Below are positions 40,401 to 52,500 of a stretch of DNA of 64,000 bases, in pieces. Numbering within the stretch: position 1 is the first letter of the stretch; each line of letters begins with the position of its first letter. The notes beneath the pieces are model-generated. The model was not told where the DNA came from and ran no database searches. It saw nothing but the letters and a program-made list of their open reading frames with translations. Both the position numbers and the translations under genes were made by a program. This stretch comes from Erythrocercus mccallii (Eukaryota; Chordata; Aves; Passeriformes; Dicruridae), in NCBI GenBank assembly GCA_013397435.1, contig VZRG01000304.1, forward strand, positions 372,001-436,000, in the 5' to 3' direction.

Positions 40401-41558
40401 TGATTCCTGCCTTTCCCTCACTGTTGAACTTCTTGCTCAGAAAATGTAAGTAGTTAATTATACTTCAAATTTTGAAAAAGGCTGTCTTATTACACACAGT
40501 TAGGAAAATATGCAAACTTTGCAATATGCTTAAGGTACATATACATATGAAACCCTAACGAGCATTAATGAAACTCTGGGAGTAAGCATACCTGCAATAA
40601 CCGGAGAAACTGACGCTACTGGAAATACATCAAAGCAGAGTCACCAACTCCTCATAGCTAGTTTTCCTTAAGGAAAGGAAATTGTAACAGTCATCTGTAA
40701 AAGCACCCCAAGCACCAGCAGCACAGGCAAGTTAGCCACTTATTTGCTTTTGCAGTTTAGATTTTCCTACAGTTTTTGATGACTTGTAGTGGGAAATTAC
40801 TTGGAAAAATAAATAAGATTAATACTATAAAATCAATAAACCTTTTCATGCTCACTCTTTCTGAAGTATTTACTCCATTCACTTTCAGGCCTAGACATTA
40901 AGATCCTGTACTAAGGGATAGAAAGAGTATGTATATATATGTATGTATGTATATATATATATACATGTATACTGAAACATACAATTTTCAGCTGATGTGT
41001 ATATTTCAGTACACAAACACACAGAACAAGAGGTACCAAGTGCTAATACAAGATCACAGATAAAGTACAAGAATTTTCTGAACACAGGGCTGTTTGCTAC
41101 ATCCATGTACACACAGCATGTGCATCACAGCATACCATGTGTGCGTTGAGGGTGCAAGGACAGCAGGTGCTGCCCCGGGGAAGTTACAGCCTCTCAAGAA
41201 GCAATTTTACAGCTGATGCCTTTGCCCCTAGGCTTCTTGGTACAACCTGCACCACGGCACTACAGTTGCTGCCTCTTGTACCCTCAACCAGGAGCTTCTG
41301 AAAGCAGAGGGTCACAGCCTGGTCTCTGCAGCACATCAGGAACACCGTGCACACACTGCTTGCACACTCGTGTGAAAGATTTGAGCATACATCAAGCACT
41401 AACTCGCCTAGGGGCAAATCGCCAGAGCCTCACCAGTAATAGGATCCACGACCAAAGTCAATTGTGCCGAAATACAGGAAAGGTCGCCGTGGGAAAAGCC
41501 CCAGGCAACAACCAACGCCTCCCTACCCGTGTCAGACAAGCACTTTCTCGAGCTACCA
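37490..41558. other. Non-coding stretch between CR1 block and CpG island
   Basis: No gene supported. About 37540-38130 is purine-rich on the plus strand and gives opposed low-complexity open frames (60-110 codons) on both strands. The rest is ordinary AT-rich sequence with A-runs (38490, 38767), a C-run near 38780 and a TATG/TA microsatellite at 40.93 kb. Confidence 0.55.
40927..40970. repeat. (TA)n/(TATG)n microsatellite
   Basis: About 44 bases of alternating gtatgtat and tatatata units, a mixed dinucleotide/tetranucleotide simple repeat. Confidence 0.9.
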
Positions 41559-41814
41559 GGCGGCCCTAGAGCGTGAGGTCCGTCCTCAAAGCCCACGTTT
41601 CCCGTGTATCCCTCCCTGCCAAAAGCCGGCGTCCCCTGGGGCGGCCGCAGTTCCCGGGACAAGGAAAGTTGGAGGCCGCCTCCCGCGCCCTGCGGCCGCG
41701 GCGCGCGGGACGGCGGCAGCCGCGCTCCGCGCTGCGGGAGCCCCGCTGCCCGCGCCGCCCGGGGCTCGCACGCATCTCCCTCCCGGGCCCGGCCCGGCGC
41801 CGCCGCCGACGGTG

Positions 41815-41898
41815 ATGCCCCGGCCGCCCGCCGAGCCCCGGCCTCCCCTTCCTCTGCCGCGCTCTCCGGCGGTCTCAGGCCCCACCGGCGACCCTCAG
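41815..41898 (+). CDS. Possible first coding exon, plus strand
   Basis: An ATG (41815) in the CpG island opens 28 codons (MPRPPAEPRPPLPLP...) that end exactly at a good splice donor (CTCAG then gtgagg, phase 0). The peptide is proline/arginine-rich and would be typical of GC-rich sequence translated by chance. The context before the ATG (acggtg) is mediocre. No in-phase second exon was identified to the right. It could be 5' UTR or a divergent non-coding transcript. Confidence 0.18.
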
Positions 41899-42117
41899 GT
41901 GAGGGAGCCCACGGGGACCTCGGCACACGGCGGGGACCGGCCTCCTCCCCGCCATCACCACCCCGGCGGCGGCGGCAGCGGTTGCCGAGCAGCGCCCGAG
42001 TCGCAAAAGCGGCGGCGCCAGGCCCGGGGAAGGGATGGGGAGCGCTGGCCGGAGCAGCTCCGTCTCGCCTCTCGGTACCGCTTCCCCGCCGCCGCGGCTG
42101 CCGCTGAGCCCCCGCAT

Positions 42118-42194
42118 CCCCTTACCGGAGTGCCGGCGCCGCCGGCGGAGCCCGCGCTGCCGCGGGTGCCGGGCGGAGGAGGCGGCGGGAGGAG
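42118..42194 (-). other. Possible first-exon end with splice donor, minus strand
   Basis: On the minus strand the sequence reads GGCACTCCG then gtaagggg, a strong donor with the exon ending at 42126. The exon would run back into the N gap, so its start codon and frame cannot be read; alanine/glycine-rich translations are possible in more than one frame. This is the natural partner for the minus-strand exon candidates further left. A second, weaker minus-strand donor (CGGG then gtaaac) lies just right of the gap near 42650. Confidence 0.3.
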
Positions 42195-42624
42195 NNNNNN
42201 NNNNNNNNNNNNNNNNNNNNNNNNNNNNNNNNNNNNNNNNNNNNNNNNNNNNNNNNNNNNNNNNNNNNNNNNNNNNNNNNNNNNNNNNNNNNNNNNNNNN
42301 NNNNNNNNNNNNNNNNNNNNNNNNNNNNNNNNNNNNNNNNNNNNNNNNNNNNNNNNNNNNNNNNNNNNNNNNNNNNNNNNNNNNNNNNNNNNNNNNNNNN
42401 NNNNNNNNNNNNNNNNNNNNNNNNNNNNNNNNNNNNNNNNNNNNNNNNNNNNNNNNNNNNNNNNNNNNNNNNNNNNNNNNNNNNNNNNNNNNNNNNNNNN
42501 NNNNNNNNNNNNNNNNNNNNNNNNNNNNNNNNNNNNNNNNNNNNNNNNNNNNNNNNNNNNNNNNNNNNNNNNNNNNNNNNNNNNNNNNNNNNNNNNNNNN
42601 NNNNNNNNNNNNNNNNNNNNNNNN
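42195..42624. other. Assembly gap (430 Ns) inside the CpG island
   Basis: 430 consecutive Ns. Both edges are very G-rich on the plus strand (ggcggcgggaggag on the left, ggcgggaggcgcaggag on the right), suggesting that high GC or G-quadruplex-forming sequence caused the drop-out. The most informative part of the promoter and first exon is probably inside. Confidence 0.99.
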
Positions 42625-42950
42625 GGCGGGAGGCGCAGGAGCGGCCGCGTTTACCCCGGTGATGGGCGTGAGCGCGGAGCAGCAGCGCCCGGCTGAGCGC
42701 CGCCGCGGCGGTCCCGCCGCCCGCGAGGGAGCGCGGCGGAGATGGGGTGCGGGGGCGGCGTTGCAGGGCACCCCCGAGGTGCCGTTTGATCCCTCCGGGA
42801 AGGCGTCCCCTCCCGGCGGGGCTTTGTCCCCGGCGGCGATGCCGTGCCGCGGGCAGGGCCGCCCGCAGCCCCCGGCAGCTGCTGCCCGCAACAGGCTGCT
42901 CCCGCCCGCAGCGCCAGCGCATCCTGCCCGCGAACAGGCGAAGTGGCTTT

Positions 42951-44039
42951 AATGCAGAGTTCTCTGCAAAAGACAGAAATCTCACGAAATTTTCTATTAT
43001 GAGAGGAAAAGGAGTGATCTGTGTCAACTGGGTGACACCAGAACTGGGGAGAGGCCCCCTCTTGTCCAAGCACCCTTGACTGTTCCGTCTTTGTGGCTTA
43101 ACAAAACCCTTCCCAAAAGCGCACGTAAAAGGGTGAACTCGGACGGATGCAGAATTTCAGGGCGTTTAACGTAGCTGTAGTTTCCTAAACATTCATGCGG
43201 GAAAGCTACATTCATTTTAAAAGTTTGTAGAGGGCACTGGTAATGTTTTGCTTGGGAGACGCAGTGGCAGAGATGGGAAGGTAGCATGTGAAGTAGAAAT
43301 TGCAGTAGGATTATGTTCGAGGATACTGTGATTTCGGTAAAAGCCAGAGCCGGTAAGGATGGATATTTTGTAACTATCACATCCTCCTTGCACCCCCCCT
43401 CCCAGCTCGGAAGAGCTGTCCTGCATGTTGGTGCTCTGTCCTGTATCCTTTCACACTTGTCTTTTCTGGTTGATTTCACAAGTCCTCTTGTTGGTTTTTG
43501 TTTTGTTTTCCCCGGAACTAGTAAACATTGACAAATGTGCTTGTAAGGTGTGAGACATTATGCCAGTGTCTGTTGGATTTTCTTTTTTGACTTCATACAT
43601 TCTGGATCAGCTGTGTGCAAACATGGAGCCTGGCGCACAACCGCCACAAGCATTGTCTAGAGGATGGAAAGAAGAGTTATAGTATTCTGTGCCCATAGCA
43701 ACCTTCCAGAGCAATCTGGAAATGCAGAAATAATTAATGTATCTTTTTTTCCCTAAGGTTTTGATTCCTAACTGACAATAATAGAGATTAGTTGAGAAAT
43801 TGAGATCATAAGCAGATTGCTGATGGTTGTCAAGCGCTGAGTGCAGTTGCTAGCTCCTGTGACTGTGACAGTTGTAATACCTACTAACAATTGTATTGCT
43901 TATTGCTTGACAAATTTAGTCAAGGATTTGTATTCCAAAACCCAGTTCCATAAATCAAAAATATTTTAAAAGTCTAGGTATATGCAAAAGGGCCAAATGT
44001 GTGTGCAGTGCAGGGAATGGAAGGAAGCCTGGAAATATT
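42951..44039. other. Non-coding shoulder of the CpG island
   Basis: G+C falls back to background. An exon-like plus-strand segment (about 43305-43349: acceptor 'gaaattgcag', 14 open codons RIMFEDTVISVKAR, donor gtaagg) is present but has no in-phase partner and is unrecognised. Confidence 0.4.
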
Positions 44040-44163
44040 CAACTTCAGGTTGAAGGGGTCTTTGAGCAACGTGATCTGGTTGAAGATGTCCCTGCTTATT
44101 GCAGGGGTTTGGACTTAGATGACCTTTAAAGGCCCCTTTCCAACACAAATCATTCTGTGACTC
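44040..44163 (+). mobile_element. CR1 LINE 3' tail (sense)
   Basis: The end of a CR1: 'gtgatctggttgaagatgtc', 'ctgcttattgcaggggtttg', 'gacttagatgaccttt', 'aaaggcccctttccaacac' and the tail 'aaatcattctgtgactc'. Strongly 5'-truncated and somewhat diverged. Confidence 0.85.
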
Positions 44164-44782
44164 AAAGCTTATGATCCAGAAACCAAGGCATGGCTTTCCA
44201 AATAATACATTTGACTATATGTTGCCTTTACTTGGAGGATGTCACCTAAAGAAGGATACTAAAAAAAGTTAAATTGCTCAGGAGACTTCTGAAAAGTGGA
44301 GATCTGATGGCTCTTTCCTGTCTGGTAGGAAAATATTATTTTATAGACACAAATCTGACTACCAACCCACAAAATACTAGGGTACTTTCAATGCAAACAG
44401 TTCTTAGATACAATGTTTGCAAACCGGACAAAAATCAGGCCAAAATAGATGGGCTCCTTCATTGATACACTCGTGGTGATTTCTGTTGTACTTACTGTGG
44501 TGTGAGATTAAGTTCATTTCAAGTGATTGTTTAATGCAACTAGGAAACTACTGCTGGTTTACTTGCTTTCAAGCCCATGATATTCTGCGCTACAGGCATA
44601 TTATCTTAGAAAATGACACAGTACTATACCCAGTGTCCACAGGAAATACCAGTGGGTAAAATGTGATCAATCTGCACATAACTTGTACAGTTAGGAGCTA
44701 TTTTTATTTATATTTATTTATATTGCTGTTCTAACCATATTAGCACCTACTGCTATCAGCCTCATTTTTGTTTTGAGGAGTT

Positions 44783-44798
44783 TGACCTGAGTTGACCT
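44783..44798 (-). promoter_or_regulatory. DR4-type nuclear receptor element (motif match)
   Basis: TGACCT-gagt-TGACCT on the plus strand is AGGTCA-actc-AGGTCA on the minus strand: two perfect consensus half-sites spaced by 4, the arrangement bound by thyroid hormone receptor, LXR, PXR or CAR heterodimers with RXR. It lies about 2 kb from the CpG island. The motif is exact, but occupancy is unknown. Confidence 0.4.
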
Positions 44799-45891
44799 GA
44801 GCTGTGCTAAGCCATGACATAATGGGAAAAAGAAAATTAAATTACTAGGGAGAGAGATGAAAAGCTAGTGAGGAGAGTGCTGTTACAGAGCGCTAACTTT
44901 TTACAAATGCTAAATGCAGCAGGTACATACAATTTGAAGTACATTTCCCAAGTTATACTGAAAAGCCAGCAGCTAATTTTATTTTCAACACAAGAAGTTC
45001 AATTTTTAGGTGTAGAATGCCTCTTGTGACTCCAACAACTTCTTCATCTTGTGACCAAGGGGCAGAGCCTTAGTTTGTTGGTGCTCTGAAACCCTTGGAA
45101 AGGGAAATTTACACTAGAATTTACACAATTTTTCACTACCTTGGTTAGGAAATTAATTTTCTTAAACAATTTTAAGGTGAAGGATTCTAGTTCTCATTGG
45201 TGACTGTACAGTTTCTAGTGCTCAATCTCACAGCCTAATGAATCACTTTTACCTGATACAGACCCAAAATCTGCTGGAGTCAGCTAATTCTTTCCACTTG
45301 GCAAGAAGGTGGTAGCACTTTTACGTAGCAGGTGGAATCTCAGCAGGGCAACTCTAGTTTCAGTTTGATGAGACATTCTGCCACCTGTCTCAGAAGTTCC
45401 TCTGAGTAGCAACTTGAGTTCAAATGGAATGTAAAGGTATTTTGACTTTTTCCCCCAAATATATGAACACATACTGAAGTCCACATTTAAAACTCCCTAG
45501 AAACAAAATTCTACTTTCATGAAATTTTTCTTTCTCTGTGCAATGTTAACAAGTTGTCTCTTATTCTTCACTATCTCTGAACCCCAGAGCCATAAAGCAG
45601 TCTTAATGGATAACAACGACTCCTCCAAAAAACACCTTAAATATTTATCCCTTTATATTAAATGATTAGAAACAAATTCAGGTTTTAGCTATCATAGTAG
45701 TGAAAGTAAACTTGAAAAGAAGAATCACCAGAGCTGGAAGGGATGTTAAAAAGTACTTCTCAAATTAAATTTTTTTTAATTAAGCATCAGTTTGGGGCTT
45801 TGGTTACATTAGGTTTTGTGGACACTCTTTATTTATTGCAATATAACTGTACTTTGGAAATACTTAACTTATAAAGACATCCAACTCTCCA

Positions 45892-46090
45892 GGTGACACG
45901 AGAGTTAAACCACACACCCGAATCCTCCCATATGCAGCTTGGTGCTGCAAATAGGCTTTATTTCATACCAACTATTCTGTATTACCTGTTGCAGACCACT
46001 GTAAAATGGTAATTCTCAAGGATCAGAACTAAAATCAGAACAGGAGAGTGTTATGGGTATTTTTATCTTTGCTTACTATAAAGAATAATA
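45892..46090 (-). mobile_element. Possible LTR fragment, minus orientation
   Basis: Read on the minus strand there is a TATA-like word near 46075, an AATAAA at about 45960 and then a CpG-containing stretch ending 'ctctcgtgtca' at 45892. This order fits the end of an R-U5 region. I could not find the other end or a target-site duplication, so this is tentative. Confidence 0.22.
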
Positions 46091-48551
46091 CAGTTTCCAG
46101 CATAATTTATCCAAGCTTTGTTTTGTTATGTGAAGTAGGAAAAAGACATGGGTAGGAATAGCTCAAGAACCAGTATATTCAAGAAACAAATATAGACATT
46201 TCATTTGAAAAAAATGCAACTTGATGAAAGGGTGTTATGCCTTTGTCCCTCTTAAATAAAGACTGTATGTACTGAGGAGGATGAGTTGGGGAAAAAAAAA
46301 AACAAAACAAAAACAAAAATCTAAATCAGTTAATTTTTCCTCCTTGTAGAAGTCAACATGCTATGGTGCAGACACTGCACCAATCAGGAAACTGCAGAAA
46401 TGCAACTGTAACATAAGAATTAGAATTAACAAGGGTTAAAGGAAATTCAAGACACAATAGGTGTGATTACAGAAACTGCCAATGTTACATAAAACTTTAA
46501 AAAAATTCTAAGACTATTACCATTCATTTAATATAAAACCAAATTTCTTAAATACTAAAAAAAAAAATTTTAAAGGATCCATCAAATGTTTCTGTTGTAG
46601 CCTTCAGATTTTTTCCTGCTTTTTCCAGTGATTTGAAATCATGTCTCATACTTATGTCTCACCTTCATGTAAAAAAGAATTTCCAATACTTGACACCCCC
46701 CCCCAAGTTAGTAGTGTTGTAAGAAAAGTTTTAAAACTTTTTTACTAAGACTTATATCTGTGTCTATTAAAGGATATCAAGAAAATCTGTATTTATTTCT
46801 GCTTTTCCAGGAAATGCCAGCAGGTATGGCCAGTCACTGTAAATGCAGTACAAAGCAATGGTTCCTCCTCTGTGGAAAAAAAAAAGAAAACAAACTAAAA
46901 AAAAATCTGAATTACTGAGATGATTGCTGTTAAAAGATGTGAGATAGTGCTTCAGCACAACATACAGAAGTACTTGCAGCTGCAGAGCAACTCAAGAAAC
47001 TTTTCTGTCCCATTAACCAAAACACTTTCAGTTTCCAGCTTGAAGCAGGTGAAACCATAACAAACATTGCCCAAGGACTGTTTATCTGTACCCAAAGCAT
47101 TTGAATAAAGTGTTTATATGAATCAGGGCAAACTTATTCTTTCTTGACACTTCCACATTTACAATTCTTCTCTTTGAATTCTAGCAAGACTTGATGTGAC
47201 ATAGCAGTTTGTTTCTGTCTATTTACTGGTTTTAATGCAAGCAAAAGCTTAAAGGTCAAAAGGAACAAAGGGCAAACACAATTAAAATATGCTGGGTGGG
47301 TTGTGTAATCAAAAAATCATATTAGGGATGTTCATTAAACATCAGAGGTGCCTATGGTTATGTGGAAAATACAGCTCACAGTGTTATCTCTTCTGGGGGA
47401 ATGAAGCAGGGACAGCTTCACTAACAGCAGCAGTCTGTACATCTCAGCAGAACAGAGATCATACATGCGTACATATTGGAAAGACAGTCATGTAAATGCA
47501 AAGGCAAAAGGATCTTCTCCATGTGTACATTCTTTCTTTAAATTGAGCCTCAAGTAGTACAGCTGTGTAAACACAATCATTTGTCCCTTCAGATGAGTAA
47601 GTAAAATACAGATTATCCAAAACTTGTGATTTGGATTATCCAAAACTATGCACTTCAGGATTAAAATCCAACAATGTAACTTGCATTACAAGCTGGATGA
47701 GCTGCAATGTAGACACTAACACCTGAAGCTGGCCCAGCACTTCCCACTTTAAGATATCATTTCAGTTGCTGACAGCAGGAATACTTGATTTCATAAATTG
47801 TCAGCCACTTGGACCAGCATTTTTAAAGCTCTGTCCCATTTTTTCTCAAGTGCCTAAAGTTTTGGAGTGACAGTTTCAAATTTCTCAGGATTATGCTGAT
47901 AAAAAAATGTGCCTTTAGTTCTTCCTTTAAAAATCTATTTGTATTTAGCCAGACTAATCCTATAAGGAGCAAGGGAGAGGATATGACTTTAAAAAACAGA
48001 TTTTTCATCCACTCAGAACTGCCATGTAAACAAATCAAGTGTTACAACTAGATTTTCTTATCAAATTTTCTGAATATGCTAATGGATATGGCCTGCTCTT
48101 TTAGTGGGACCTAATCTGAAACTGAGTTTCTGGTCTAGCTGTATATGGAGACAAAAAGAAGTCCTCTTCCTCACGTTTCACATCATCTCCATTCATTTCT
48201 TGTGCCCAAAGGAGCTAGGATATCCTTACAGACAGACACGCTCATCACTTTTTCTACTGTGAAATACTAGAAGAAGCAGCATTTCTAGAGTTGAGTAGTA
48301 ATTACAAACTTCTAAATATGTCAATGTGGTGTTGCTGAGATGTTAATTGTCACAATATTTCCAGGTTTCCTTGCTCAGATTCATTTTATAGGAACTGAAT
48401 GCAAGGCGTTCAGAAGAGTGCTGGTGTCTACACTATTTTCATAGTACTTTAAAGCTGCATTAATTCTGTCTTCTGGGCTTCTTTCCATTCATGGAGAAAA
48501 TGCACTTGTTCATCACCAACACATTTCCTATCTTTACTCTGCTCCTATTTC

Positions 48552-48570
48552 TGCCACAAGAGGGAAGGCA
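48552..48570 (+). promoter_or_regulatory. CTCF-like motif
   Basis: The word 'tgccacaagagggaaggca' matches most positions of the CTCF core (CCA, AG, A/G, G/T, GG), with two mismatches by eye. A weak call without a scoring matrix. Confidence 0.2.
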
Positions 48571-49389
48571 AAAGTGCTAATTCTTTTTGAATGTTTGATT
48601 GTGCAAAAATGTTTTATCAGAGTAGATTTTGGTTTGTGTACATCTAGAGGGGAATAAATAAAGCTACTAGGTTGCCAGTGTTTTTGTACAACAGGTCAAG
48701 CTCTTTTGTTTTAATATCTTAGCCCTGGAATTTGGATTCTTGCTAACTTGTAATAATTTATTCCAGATTGATGATTTATCTTGGTCCATTGGACTGGACA
48801 TTAAAATTCCTACTTGCTAATTTGCTTCCTCTTTCAGTTCAGGTTCCCAACCCCAACAGATTTGTGTAAATAAATGTATCATTTCTTGTAAGATTTTCAA
48901 TATTGCAATTTAACAATAGCATTATCAGATGATTTCTAAGTATTCATGGAGAACAAGAACTTATCTGAGAGCCTCATCTGTGTGTTCACTGGGTGTGGTG
49001 ATTCCATTAGCTTTCCAAACAATGGATTTCCTGTGAAGGTAAACTTACACTCAAGAACAGCCTGGTCTGGTTTACAGCCTGAAATAGAAATGTGAAACAT
49101 TTTATCTGTGGCTTATGTAGAAAATACTATCGGCTTTTCAAATAATAACCCCAGCTGTCCTCTTTCTCAGCATGGCCTTTGCAAGAGGTTTATGCACACT
49201 TTCAAAGAATGAGCAGCCAATAAAAGATCTGCTAGAGAAGGACGGTCTGCAGCACTGGCCTGGCATGTCACATGGAGCTCTGCTGCATTCTGGACATAAA
49301 TACGTCTGTAAACTAAAACCAGGCAATACCAACACATTTTATTCAATTAAGCTTTCATTAGACTCAATTATTTTGTTTTCCTTTTGACT

Positions 49390-49570
49390 AATTTATGTGA
49401 ATTAATTATTACATCAGTAGCTGCAAATGAAATAGTTCTTAAATTTCCCAAGGGCATTTCATTGTTATTGCATCTATCAATATTTGGCGCAAATGGAAAA
49501 GCAGCTAATAAGTGAGCAAAATCAATTTATCCGTGCAATTTACTTATCAGCCCATTCTCACGTCACATGT
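49390..49570. other. Possible conserved non-coding element
   Basis: Complex, low-repeat sequence with homeodomain-like TAAT words, an E2F-like 'tttggcgc', 'caatttatccg' and 'ctcacgtcacatg', standing out from the simpler AT-rich flanks. It resembles the texture of developmental enhancers conserved across vertebrates. This is an impression only; alignment would decide it. Confidence 0.2.
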
Positions 49571-52500
49571 CCCACATGTAACTTGAACAACCAGTTTTTC
49601 CTTCCATTAGCAAGTAGATTAAGAAAAAGGATCTACCTCCTAGCAAGTGCCAGATAAACCAGATACTGTACCCCACCTAGAAATTTAAAAGTTATATGCA
49701 GGGCCTTCACTTGAATTGCATTCCTGTTTCTAGCAGCATTGACACAAAGCAAAGATTGTGACATGGCTTTGTGCCTCATCAAATAAAATAAACTCCCCAC
49801 AGTCACAGAAAAGAAATAAAGTCCTCACTTCCACCAGGGCTTCTACAATTGAAGCAAAACATCTACTTGTAGCTCTGGAAGTGAGTCTTACTGCACTGAT
49901 AGATGCACTCAAGACTTTTTTCTAACTTATTGAACTGCATTATTCTTTGGGAAAAAGACACCACAAAAATAAAACAAACGAACGAACAAAAACCAGGGGG
50001 AAAACCCCTCCAGATGGTTAAAAAACATACCAGACTCTTTGCTGGGAATGAAAGGCTGTAGGAATGAAAAGCTGTTGTGAGCAAGCTACTCTGATATGCC
50101 CATCTGTGTTGTTTCTCCACCAAATGCCAAGATTGTTTAAGGTTTCACTTCTAACAAACATTCAGCATTCCATCTTGGTGGCATCTCCCTTAGTGTCCCA
50201 CTGTAATCAGAAAGTTGTCAGCTAGTGGAGAGAAACAAAGCTTTTGTCAGTAATGCTCAGAGGCACTGCACTGTTACCAGGCTTTAGAACTGGCTATCTC
50301 ATTTCATAATATTCTCTGGATTCTGTTGATAATAAATTTAATTTTAATCTCAAAGAAGGAAAATTATTCAATATAGTTAGAAAAGCCAAATAATTAAGAC
50401 TTCTCTAGTGATTTTGAAAAGTGTTATATTGCATGATATGAAGAAATGAAACTCTTTTCCTTGCTAATTTTTCACTTTTCTTGAATTAACATTCAAGTGA
50501 TTACTTCAGATCATCTCTAACAATCAGCCAGGGAGGGCTAAATTCCAGTAATATACAGGTACACTTTTTGTAAAGTCTGATAGTTCTTAGACTAAGTATT
50601 AAAGCATTGCCTAAGGCAGCCTTCTCTCCTCAGTTGTGCCAGATTAAGCTGACCTGTTGCAATGCCTTTTAGCAACACAAAAAGCAGCAGAGCAAGGCCC
50701 AGGTTAGAACCTGGTTACCACCAAAGGCAGTTACTGATCTGGCCAGTGCTGGAAGAGGGCTAAAAGACCCACTTTTGCTTTCTAAGCAAATATGTGTTTG
50801 GCTATGTAGTGGTGTTTATTTGCACTAATCATAAGCTATCTACTGCTTGCAAGCTTTTTCCGATTCTGAAATAAAATTTGGATATGAATATGGTGCATTT
50901 GTGAGATTAAAATTTGTTTTATCTAAACTGGTAGCACAAAACTTTAATTTGCACAGGGAATCAAGAGAGAAGTGGTTTACGAATTTGAGAGTTATGCCCA
51001 GAAGTCTGCAGTAGGTAGGTAAGGATTCTTACATCCTAAGGACTCAAAATGGATGAGCCTCTTTTTGTGCTCCTCCCTTCCCCTGTATGCTGCAGATGGT
51101 AGATAGACTGAGCTAGGAACACATATATAATCTATCTAGTCTTATATTAGCAAAGGTAAACCAAAATGCTTTCCTAATTCCGCTTAACTGAATTTATCTT
51201 TTCAGGGTGGCCACAGGACAACTGATAAATTGCAGCATTTTACTCCACCCTCTATAATGGCTAGTGCAGCAAAGCAATCTTCTAAAGCCAATATGGTCTA
51301 CATTTATATTGTGTTCAAATAAGACTTGCTATTTGTCTGAACTCAAAGAGTTGCCTCCAGGGAGGAGTTGAAGAAAGGCTTAACTCCTTTCTCATTGGAG
51401 ACATCAAGGGTGAAAAGTTTACGTAATCTTTCACAAACATATTTTAATACTAATTATTACTTCCTTTTGATGTTTCTATTTCCTCTTGATCCTACAGCCA
51501 AGTTCATATTTGATAACAGAAATAGGAGTGCCATGAGAGAGAACTGGTAAAAACTGACATATGTAGATACCGCTTAGACACTGAGGAGTGAAAAACACAT
51601 TAATGGCAGCACAGATCTTGGAGCAGAAAGATTTATATAGCAGGGTTCAATCATTCCAGGGTTCCTCTATAACAATGCCATAAAGGATAGTCACAATTCA
51701 GAAAGCCTTCACCTGTAGTAATTATTATAAGCTTATATTTTATTATTTTCTCTTTCACACTTGAGTAACACCAAACTTTACATAGCTAAAATAATGCAAT
51801 TAGAGAATTAAATAATAAATTGTATTGTTATTAAGTACTTGCACATACACATCCAATTACTGCAAATAAGTCAGTCAAAACCCAAAAAGGATTTGGATGC
51901 AGGAGCAAGTTAGGAGTACTTCCTAAAGGCAGAGTCCTAGAGGGTGGCCAGCAGCAACTCTTGGAAAGTAATGTGAGTGCCCATCTGACTGACATTATAT
52001 TTTACATATCCAGGGTGAACAAATCTTCTGTTCCCACCTAAACAAATGATGCAGGTCATGTCTCATGTGCCAATGACTTCTCTGAGTTGTGTGTGTAGTC
52101 AGCCATACTTCATGCTCATCACCAATACAGCTGTAAATATACGTACAAAACCTTTGACCATTTCACCTCTTAAAATAGTAGAGCTGTTCTTGTTAACAAG
52201 TTTCTAAATGTCCAGAATCAGAACATGCACACGTAAAAGAACATTTTGAATCTCTACTGTAATAGTCTGAAATGTTTCAAAATATCCATTGGCATGAACA
52301 AAATAGCTGCTATTTCCAGAAATTATTATTGGTCACTAGTGAAGAGAAATTTTCATGCTATTCTGTTACTCTGAGTGTGAGTTGTCTCTTTCCAAGAAGA
52401 AAGAGAAATACATGAAGTGGCTGAAAGATAAACATGTGAAGTGACTTTTGCTAGTTTTGCTGGACAATCACGCAATTCATGCAATCTGCCTTTGAGTAAG

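Larger units (their letters stand above)
41560..42950. promoter_or_regulatory. CpG-island promoter
   Basis: G+C rises abruptly from under 40 percent to well over 70 percent, with dense CpG, several GGGCGG/CCGCCC-type words and no TATA box seen. This is the usual form of a vertebrate CpG-island promoter with first exon. The long open frames reported over it in all directions (up to 410 codons) come from stop-poor GC-rich DNA and from the run of Ns, and are not proteins. Candidate donors exist on both strands (41899 plus, 42125 minus), so direction is uncertain and a bidirectional promoter is possible. Confidence 0.85.

Noticed and set aside
41464..43073. Very long open frames in several directions over the CpG island, up to 410 codons
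   Set aside because: They exist because GC-rich DNA has few stops and because the 430 Ns translate as X without stops. All six directions show them, so they carry no coding evidence.
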